64,000 nt of DNA from Choristoneura fumiferana (lineage: Eukaryota; Arthropoda; Insecta; Lepidoptera; Tortricidae): positions 4,025,136-4,089,135 of the forward strand of contig NC_133494.1 of the NCBI RefSeq assembly GCF_025370935.1, written 5' to 3'. Position 1 is the stretch's first letter, and each line of letters opens with the position of its first letter. Made by a program: the position numbers and the translations under genes. Below are positions 55,866 through 64,000 of the stretch, in pieces. Under the pieces are notes generated by a model, which saw nothing but the letters and a program-made list of their open reading frames with translations, made no database searches and had not been told where the DNA came from.

Positions 55866-58800
55866 TCAATTACTTACAATTACAACGGCGTGGCAATCGA
55901 GTGATGCTCGCATCGAATAAACTTCGCCACGTTGACCTTATTAGTTGGCCGTGGAACAGAATATTGTACTTATTGTTTCAAAGAATAATATTTACAACGA
56001 TGTATTTATCATGTTTACTAAAGACCCGCGATTCAATCGCGAGTAGGTATCAGCCCCTTGGCAAACGGCCGTAGCCTCGAATAACCTTGTAAGAGTTTAC
56101 TCTAAGTCTTGTAGATTCTAAAAGTCCATTCTTAGTATAACTAACTAACTGACTCTTAAAGTCTATTTTTAGTTTTAGCATAGAGTCAATTCTTAATCTT
56201 AGCAGAGTCTTAAAGTCTACTCTAGTTTTAGTATACTCTTAAAGTTTGCTCTGAGACTTAGAGACTCTTAAAGTCTACTCTTAGAGTTTTATTAGATTCT
56301 AAGAGTAGAAACTGTCACGCTCGTGACTACAGCCGGTGCAATGTCTGAAACCTAGACGTAATTTTAGCAATAACGTCTGTACCGTACATCGAACCAACTG
56401 AATCGTGATCCACTGTGGAACCTTTTCGTAGAAAAAGTCATAGTAACATCGCATTGCTTGACAAGGGAACTCATTATGACGCTAACTGTGAGAACGTTCT
56501 ACGGTGGGTCAGAAATCAAATGGTTTGACTGTACATAATGTAAAATAACATGATATTACAGCTCTACTTTTTTGAAACGATTGTCGATTTGAAGAAACGA
56601 TCTGAAAAACATATCGTGTTCAAAATAACGTAATATTAACGTAATCAGCAACAAAAATAATGATCTTTGGTTGATTACCATAGGTTGATAGGTTTTTTTC
56701 CAGCGCAAAAGTCGCGCCCCGTCCGATGTAACCCGTTATTAACAGTTCATTTGAAACGTTCAATTGATCTCTATTAGCGTTTATAAAACTTCGATACCGG
56801 CGTGATTAAATATTGATTGTTTAGAAGCAAGCGGGCTGAATTGTATTGTTGAATCGTAAAATGATTTGTTTCAATTGATATCAATGAATTTACATATTAC
56901 AGTGCAATCGATGCGGTATAACGTGATTGTTTTGATATAACATGAGGGAAGTGAAATTAGTTATGATGTTGGAACGAGGCAGTCATTAGTTACAGTTTAG
57001 TAACAGTTAATTCTGGCATATCTTGAGTCTTTTACGCTGAACAAATACAGGGTATTTCGGGAGACGTGGCCTTGAACAACTCTACACTAAGGTACAATTC
57101 GTGAGCTCTTAGAAAAACCTTCAGGTTTCGGGGGATATCGGAAGGATTCGGTAGTAAAAAATGACAATTGTCTTTTTGACTTAGTAGCAATCCATCACGC
57201 GAAGACTGCACTCGCTGTTGTTTTCATTGATTTATAAAGAGCAGTTAAAACCACCACTAACAAATTTATTTAGTTTGTTATTTTTCGGAAACTGATGTCC
57301 ATGGGGAGTCAATTTAAACAGGGTATTTCTGTAAATGGCCAATCACACACAGGAAATTGTTTATAAATGTATATAAATATTTTGTAAAGAAGCTGAAAGT
57401 TTAAAGAAAATTGTTGATCTTAAATATTTTAATAAGGTTCAAGACCGAGTTATAGTAGAAGCAACGGATTGCAAAAAGTACTTACAAAAAAATATTAAAC
57501 GAAAGCAGACCAAAAAAAATAATTTGACATACCCATGAAAAGTATATACAGTATAAAAATTTTTGCTGATTTTCTTTTATTTGTATCATGACAAAAAAAA
57601 AAAAACAAAATCATTTGTTCAGTAAATAGGCCGCCAAGGGCACTTTAACACGTCATTTTTTAAAACTACCAGCGACAAAAAGTCGTATTGTGTTAAAATT
57701 AGAAAAAGATAAAGAAACGTAACATTATTGAACTAAGGTTTATTTTGTAACTGATGGTTATTCTTTACATAACTTTTTACGGTAACTGAAAAGTTTTGCA
57801 AGTTGATAATAGAACAGAACCGCATATCACGATCGCGTGTCATCGTCAATACAGCATGCTTCTAAAATCCGAAGGTTTTTTTAAGAGATCACGGAGTGTA
57901 GATGACAATGTAAGTAGATATAAATCAAAACAAAGCTTGTAGGTACAAAAATGAAAAATTTAACGACTACCTCTATGTATTTTGTGAAAATTTAACGACT
58001 ACCTCTATGTATTTTGTGAAAATTTCTAGTGTCTATTACGATTTCAAAGATAGATTGTACAGAAGGAAGAATAGGCAGCCATAGTAAATTTGGGCCTTTG
58101 ACACATTTCTAGGTATTTATTGAATCAGGCGTTACTTTGCACACAGCGCGTTACATTTCTAGGGTTCCGGAGCCAAAATGGCAAAACGGATCCCTTATAG
58201 TTTCGCCATGTTTGTCTGTCTATCTGTCTGTCTGTCTACCTGTCCGTCCGTCCGCGGCTTTGCTCAGGGACTATCAATGCTAGAAAGCTGTAATTTTGCA
58301 CGGATATATATGTAAACTATGCCGACAAAATGGTACAATAAAAAGCTGAAAAAAAATTTTTTTTTAGGGTAGGTACCTACCTCCCATAGACGTAAAGTGG
58401 GGTTGATTTTGTCATCCAACCCTATAGTGTGGGTTATCGTTAGATAGGTCTTTTAAAACAATTAGGGGTTTGCTAAGACGATTTTTTCGATTCATTGATT
58501 TTTTTTGCGAAATATTCAACTTTAAAGTGGAATTTTCATTACAATCGAGCGCGTCCCCCCCCCTTAAAATCTAAACCGCCGGTGAGTGGAAATTTAAAAA
58601 AAATTCAGTATGCTAGTAGTATATCAACCTTCAAAGAAAACTATAACGGCTAAGTTGCTTGCGAATTATTAGTAGTTTAGAGTAAATAACAGCCTAAGGT
58701 ATAAAATATACCTAAACTTGGAAGATTCCGTATAAAATACGAAATCCTTAAAAAAATATTACTAATTTTTTTTTTCGTAATGGCTACGGAACCCTATTTT

Positions 58801-59037
58801 GGGCGTGTCCGACACGCTCTTGGCCGTTTTGAGTAAAGAATCATAACCAACGGCAATAAACAACAAAATAGCTCATTGAACCACACTATTCAATCTACTC
58901 CACCGGACAGCGGCGTCGCGAATTCGATACGATTAATTGAACTCATTAAGTCGCTTGCCAGATAAATTAATTACGTTTACGCGCAAATTGATAGTCTGGC
59001 GCACCGGACATGGCGGACATGGGATAAATGATGATTG
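55866..59037. repeat. Duplicated 3.2-kb block, copy 2 (starts at gap 2)
   Basis: Second copy of 50810-53966. It lacks about 75 bp present at 52676-52748, gains a small tandem duplication near 57990 and a short insert near 58115 (tattgaatcaggcgttact). Sequence after 59037 is unique. Confidence 0.92.
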
Positions 59038-59239
59038 TGCGTCATATACCTACGTATCATCCTCATAGCAGCCGAAAGAAGTCCACTGCTGGGCGAAAGC
59101 CTCCCCAAAGAGTTCCAAAACGATCAGCGGGGCGGGGCTACTCCAAAATTCGAAAATTGAAATTCGTGTCGTTCTGTCCCTCTGGCCCTTAATTGAATAC
59201 GAGAGAGATCACCGACTCTCTCATCAACTTTGTATATGT

Positions 59240-59390
59240 ATATATATACAATACAATAACTCTTTATTGCACACCAATACAGTAAACAGTACAGAGAACA
59301 CAAGTATATGTATACATAGAGATTTCTAAGGTAAGCAATAGGCGGCCTTATCTTATATTGATCTCTTCCAGGCAACCTTTACAATGGACA
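59240..59390 (-). mobile_element. LINE 3' end relic, reverse
   Basis: caatacaataactctttattgcacac, then ggcggccttatctta and gatctcttccaggcaacctt: the tail of a lepidopteran non-LTR element. Confidence 0.5.
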
Positions 59391-59599
59391 GAAATAAGGA
59401 ATACATTTTAGCAGGTGGTGCAATTTACAGTAGATTAGAGCTGTATCAAGAATACGGTAATTATTTGAGGTGTAAGGATAAATGTTACAGAAATAAAAAC
59501 ACACATTTTGATGTGGTCTGTTTTATTTTGAACATAAGGATATGTACCGATAAGATGCTTTATATTATAAAAGATCGATAAAGTTTAGTTTGGTTAAAA

Positions 59600-60890
59600 A
59601 AAGCAAAAAATCCAATTTTACGTAACGAAAATGAGCATCGAGACCACGAAAAAACATTTTGTTTATTTTAAAATCTTATAATTGTACTATTTGAATGAAA
59701 ATCCGATCATAATGAGAAAAACGAATAAGCATTATTTAATTAATCAGGTATCAACAGAAATAGACAATCGATATCTATATAAAAAAAATTAAAACTTGAC
59801 CACGAAAATGACGACTTCAAATTGTCATTTTTGTAACCTTTTAAATACTATCTAGAAATTACTTAATTAAAGTAAGATTAATAACTTCAACTCACAAACC
59901 AAAACAGTTTTCAATACCTTCCCCCCCGTGCAGGTCTACGGTAAACCAGAACGAAATTATGTTACAACAAAATGCTCCTCTAAATGACGAAGTTTTCTTT
60001 TAATATTTAGATATATACATTCACACGTAACATTCAGGGCAAAATAATTCTTGAACCTCTCGCCAGTTAACAAAATTGGCGACGCACTGTCATAATTCCT
60101 ATAACCACACCTGGAGCAAATGTTGTTGACGGTCAACCATTCTTCATTTAAATCAATTAATCAATAACGGCATAAACGATTACACTGTAAAAAGCAGAAA
60201 ATTCTATAAAAATGTTCTGTATTTTTTCTACTTGTAGGGAAAATCATCTTTTTCGTGGTCTTTAATCAGTTTCGTGGCCCATAGGACCACGAAAATGATG
60301 ACCACGAAATTTGAAAAAGCTCTTACTTTCGCGGCTCTGCAGTAAATATCCTATAGATTGAAGCAAATGAAATCAATATTGAATAAACTTAACTGCAAAT
60401 GACACAGTACCAGTAAAACATTATATTTATTTACCCAATACTTACCAAGTCGCAACCGTAACGAAAATGACGCTCGATCTTTGACGCAAATCTAACTGAA
60501 CCTTTATTACATTAATTATAGATAAATAATTATGACTTGCGATAAACATTATACGTATATTGACGCAGTCGTATTTTCAAAGTTGCTTATAGTTAAAAAA
60601 GGATTTACAGGAGTTTGACCTCTTTTTTTTGTTTAAAAATATACTTAATAAGTGTGGCCACGAAAATGATGGTTGTATTTTGGAACAACGGGAAATTGAG
60701 AAAAAAATAGTCTTATCAATGTCCTAATTTTTTTATGTTTGCATGCATGGTATATCATATTATGAACATTCAATCCATGTTTTAAACAGCAAGTTTTTCT
60801 ATGCCTTGTATTTTTTTACAATACTACAAAGTAATCAGGATAATCCGAACCTGACCACGTAACTGACTTTTGTGCAGAAAATTTAAGTTA
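59600..60890. repeat. AT-rich region with recurring 'CCACGAAAATGA' motif
   Basis: The motif or close variants appear at about 59625, 59642, 59800, 60253 (inverse), 60284, 60299, 60467, 60658 and 60855. No coding sequence. Confidence 0.6.
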
Positions 60891-60904
60891 TTGTGGAAAA
60901 AAAA

Positions 60905-61363
60905 GATAAAATAGAATAAAATTTATTTTACCGCAAGTTCAGTGATAATATCCTAAGCAACTTAAAAACAATAAACGATATATTTCTAATTTTATACTGA
61001 AAATTTGAGTCTGAACACTATTGAACCTCTCGAAATAATAACCATACATAAAACTAACACATACAATACACATACACAACAAATTTAAACAGATAGATAG
61101 GTAGATAGATACCATAACAACACATAAACTAACTATAACATTCATACGCAAGATGACAGGTAGTGCTCCCTAAGCATAGACTTAAAGATAGGCAAGTACT
61201 TTGCGCGCTTCAAGTCTATCGGTAGGGAGTTCACAACCGAAGTGGCCTGGACAGTGTAAGAATAAACATAGAATTTAGAGTTTGAAAGTGGGACAGTAAG
61301 GAGAAAGTTCTGAGAGCAACGAACAGAAGTAACATAGCTAAATCGCTCTTTGAGGTATAGTCG
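60905..61363 (-). pseudogene. LINE (jockey/CR1-like) reverse transcriptase C-terminus and 3' UTR
   Basis: The minus-strand frame 61363-61142 reads RLYLKERFSYVTSVRCSQN, then LTVPLSNSKFYVYSYTVQ, VVNSLPIDLKRAKYLPIFK and LREHYLSSCV before TGA. This is the end of ORF2 in many insect non-LTR elements (SxxxRF ... NxLP ... FKxxLxxYL pattern). About 230 bp of AT-rich 3' UTR follow, ending in a ttttat-rich tail. 5' truncated, as usual for LINE copies. Confidence 0.7.
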
Positions 61364-62119
61364 TGTTTATATATCTATATATATGTTAGTTACACGACTT
61401 TGTTAGTTACACCATTTATAACTCAAGACAAAAAGAATAAAAAAAAATCCCATGCAAAATGTTCATGAGTTTCGTAACTGTCAAACATTTAATGTTCATG
61501 CCGTTACGGTACGTTACGTTACGTTACGGTCCCCTCAAATTAAAGAAGAATGTATTAAATAAGTTCGACCCGCTAGATGGCGCTGTTGTTGGTATGTTAT
61601 CATGATTTTAATGTAGAGTGTTTTTGGGCAGGACAGGACAATACAACGTCTGCCGAGTGCACTAGTTTTTTTTTATAAATATTCATAACTCTTGTATGTT
61701 TTCATTTATATTTCAAAAAACATGATTATAAAAAACTTTATTAATTTATAAAATTGCTCTGAGAGCCGTTAGCAACACAAATTAATATAAACGGGTATCA
61801 AATTTAACTTATTAACGACATTTGAATACTCGTAACGCAGGTACAACTGTAATTAGACATTTTAACAGAAATTAATTCAATTCATTGCTCGAGTCGAAGC
61901 CGAATTAAGCCGTACAAATAGGATTGAGCTGCAAATTGTGTTTGCCTCCGTTTTTGCCGGCGCTGTTTGGCGAGCAAACACCGAGTTATTGGAAAGCTTA
62001 GTAGGTCCTTTATAAATCCGTATTTTGTAATATCCGATTACTCTCTTCAATTTAATTTTTAAAATATAACGCTCCGGCAAGTAACTATTAAGTAATCTGT
62101 GGCTCCGGTACTACCTACC
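61364..62119. other. Intergenic; short repeats only
   Basis: Contains a cgttacggtacgttacg run (61501-61528) and the phrase cgctagatggcgctg (61570), common in lepidopteran repeats. No gene. Confidence 0.5.
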
Positions 62120-62372
62120 GATGATTTTCAACCCCCGACGCAAAAAAGTGGTGTTATAAATTTTGACCGATATGTGTGCTGTGTGTCTATCTGTGGTAGC
62201 TCTTAAACTAGTGAACCGATTTGAATGCGGTTTCTTTATTTCAAAGCAGGGTTTTTAGCAATGGTTCTTAGATATGTTTAATCAAAATCGGTTCAGCCGT
62301 TTTTGAGATATTGAACTTTGAAGTGACAATGTTGGGGGTTTTCCAAATTTTTGTTGGTTAGGTTATAGTTTA
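62120..62372 (-). repeat. 'ccaacaaaaagttgga' repeat, reverse copy
   Basis: Inverse of 19126/49881: aaatcggttcagccgttttt, gacaatgttgggggttttcc, aatttttgttggttaggtta. Confidence 0.6.
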
Positions 62373-62385
62373 TCACATCATACAT

Positions 62386-62533
62386 CTCAGCGTATACATA
62401 TACTCCCACTGCGGACATATGTCTCAGAATAAGAGAGCTTGGGCAGTAGTTCCCACGCGTGCCCAGTACGGATTGGTAACTTCACACACACCGATGAATT
62501 AATTCGCAGGTTTGTGCAGGTTTCCTCGCGATG
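62386..62533 (-). mobile_element. SINE fragment, reverse
   Basis: actcccactgcggacata, gagcttgggcagtagttccc, cagtacggattggtaacttc, aattcgcaggtttgtgcagg. Confidence 0.6.
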
Positions 62534-63317
62534 TTAACTTTCATTCGTTGTTTCATTAATTTTATTTATTTTGAATAAACATGTCAAACTTGGTATTTAT
62601 CTACCATCCATTCCATTTCAAAAATCCAATTGCTTGAAGTTGATTTAATCAGAAATCGCGTGTTTTGTACCTTAATCACAACCTTAATGAAGGAGGATTT
62701 CAACACTTACGTATCTACTTCATAATGTTTAATTTGTTCTTGTAGATATTTAAATTAGGTAATTAGAAAATTAGCTGTTCCCTTACTTTTCGATGTTGAT
62801 GTCGCATGCCAACGTTCGTAAGCTGTTGGTTCATTTGATCAGGTACCTGTGTTATGTAGACGACATACTAACTACCAAACAAAACAAGATCATACAGCAA
62901 AGAACTTCAGATAAGAACAGACCACAGATAATCATCAGTTCTCACACGATACTTGCCGGTCCCTAATAAAAGACCTTTTGCTTGTAGTGTTGAGGCAGTG
63001 ACGACAATCGCGCCTTTGAAAACGAAAATTAAAAAAAAACCAGAGAGCTCCGTTTTATTTTTAATTGAATTGAATTAGGTTGTTTATTGTACGGCCTTTT
63101 AATGAAGTAAGTGGCTGGATGTGATTTAACCACTTCTCTAACAGGAATGTCCTGTTTTAAAGTAGTTTAAAGTGCTATTGAAACACGCGCAGGTGTTTTA
63201 TTTCGCACATTGAATAATTTCAAAAATCCTTGTTTACGTTTTTGACGTAGTTACTCAGCGATTTTTAAATATTTTTAGGATTCCATGGGTACCTCAAAAG
63301 TAAATCCCTGATTGTTT
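62534..63317. other. Intergenic, nothing recognised
   Basis: AT-rich, no conserved frame. Confidence 0.5.
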
Positions 63318-63326
63318 TTTTGGAAT

Positions 63327-63525
63327 CTTTTTGTATTTTTTATTTCAATTCCAAATTTTTACTTTTACGGTCATCCCGTAAAACCTAAATTGAAAATACA
63401 AACTGAAATATAGATGCACAGAAAAACCAGGAAAATAAGACCAGCACTGGGAATCGAACGCAGGTCCTCGGTATTCCGTACCAGGTTCTCGGTATAAAAA
63501 ATACAAAAAGATTCCAAAAAACCAA
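63327..63525 (-). mobile_element. tRNA-like palindromic repeat, reverse, truncated
   Basis: Reverse copy of the element at 8986-9250. The outer tail ttggaatctttttgtatttt recurs inverted at the other end (aaatacaaaaagattccaa), so the whole is a foldback. The tRNA-like centre is shortened (gggaatcgaacgcaggtcct retained). Confidence 0.6.
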
Positions 63526-63710
63526 TCTTAATTTGATTGCTTAGTAACGACATCTCTTGTCCGGGTGAGCGGTTAGTTCCAATGGAGTGCCGAAAGTTTC
63601 TCGATGAGGGCTACGGTATATAGATGTCGCTAGCGTCACTGCTTAAGTGGCTAAATAAGAAACAAACAAGCGATATGAGGTGCATAGGGGAAATTCGTGT
63701 CTGTACCGTT

Positions 63711-63784
63711 GACCATCAGTGGTGTAGCGGTATAGCACGCGGTACGGAATACCGAGGACCTGGGTTCGATTCCCAGTGCTGGTC
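63711..63784 (+). mobile_element. tRNA-like unit of the same repeat, forward
   Basis: 74 nt like 9049-9122, with A box TGGTGTAGCGG and B box GGTTCGATTCC; acceptor-like stem GACCATC/GCTGGTC has one mismatch. The right arm follows (tttctgtgcatctatatttc). A repeat, not a functional tRNA: the base before the anticodon position is C, not U. Confidence 0.6.
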
Positions 63785-64000
63785 TTATTTTTCTGGTTTT
63801 TCTGTGCATCTATATTTCAGTTAGTATTTTCAATGTAAGTAAATCCCTGAACTGACAACTGAACTTTTCCGATAAAATACGATAGCAAATTATTCACTAC
63901 ATCTAAGTATACTATGCCTTTTATCAAGTTAATCATATTCACAAACTGTCAAACTTTCTCAATTCAATTCAATTTTTAGAAAAAATATAGCTCCATCGAT

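Noticed and set aside
53817..55920. Frames of up to 301 codons around the N runs
   Set aside because: Almost entirely N; no information.
61501..61528. Telomere-like or satellite array
   Set aside because: Only about four GTTAC units; insect telomeric TTAGG is not present here.
1..64000. CRISPR array, operons or prokaryotic mobile elements
   Set aside because: No spaced identical repeats, and the gene structure is clearly eukaryotic.

Overview
This is eukaryotic DNA from a moth or butterfly (Lepidoptera). It is AT-rich, its genes are split by GT-AG introns, and most of the length is the dense mix of short interspersed repeats, MITEs, hAT relics and LINE 3' ends typical of lepidopteran genomes. 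Nothing in it looks bacterial: there are no operons, ribosome binding sites or CRISPR arrays. Two assembly gaps are present (53967-54066 and 55051-55865).

Three protein-coding genes can be identified with confidence. (1) 70-1094, + strand: the last two coding exons of the F-actin capping protein beta subunit (cpb), cut by the window start. (2) 8364-18277, + strand: a complete Daxx gene (histone H3.3 chaperone / SUMO-binding scaffold). I assemble seven coding exons that close into one 723-residue frame. The start codon appears to be split by the first intron (AT|G). (3) 23284-28675, - strand: a complete eIF5A gene, three coding exons, 160 residues, with a non-coding 5' exon upstream near 30850-31020. 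Weaker candidates are a 183-codon ORF in a GC-rich block (22458-23009), a 54-residue small ORF after a good 3' splice site (47793-47957), and a CpG-rich promoter-like block (43480-43800).

The most interesting signal is a pair of near-identical 133-nt sequences in two different introns of eIF5A, in the sense orientation of the host (26538-26670 and 29448-29580). Each folds as hairpin, H box, hairpin, ACA plus three nucleotides, which is the H/ACA snoRNA plan. All three internal differences between the copies keep base pairs or fall at a free position of the H box. I read them as duplicated intronic H/ACA snoRNAs. A second interesting signal is a four-unit, 15-residue repeat in Daxx whose units resemble SUMO-interacting motifs.

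The rest is transposon landscape. Three hAT-type elements have clean 8-bp target duplications; one of them sits inside an older MITE and itself carries a SINE. There is also a piggyBac-like element flanked by TTAA, a decayed pogo/psq-type transposase, a LINE reverse-transcriptase C-terminus, and many foldback MITEs. A 3.2-kb block occurs twice (50810-53966 and 55866-59037) with its edges exactly at the two gaps, which points to an assembly duplication. From about 31 kb to the end of the window I recognise no conserved host protein gene.
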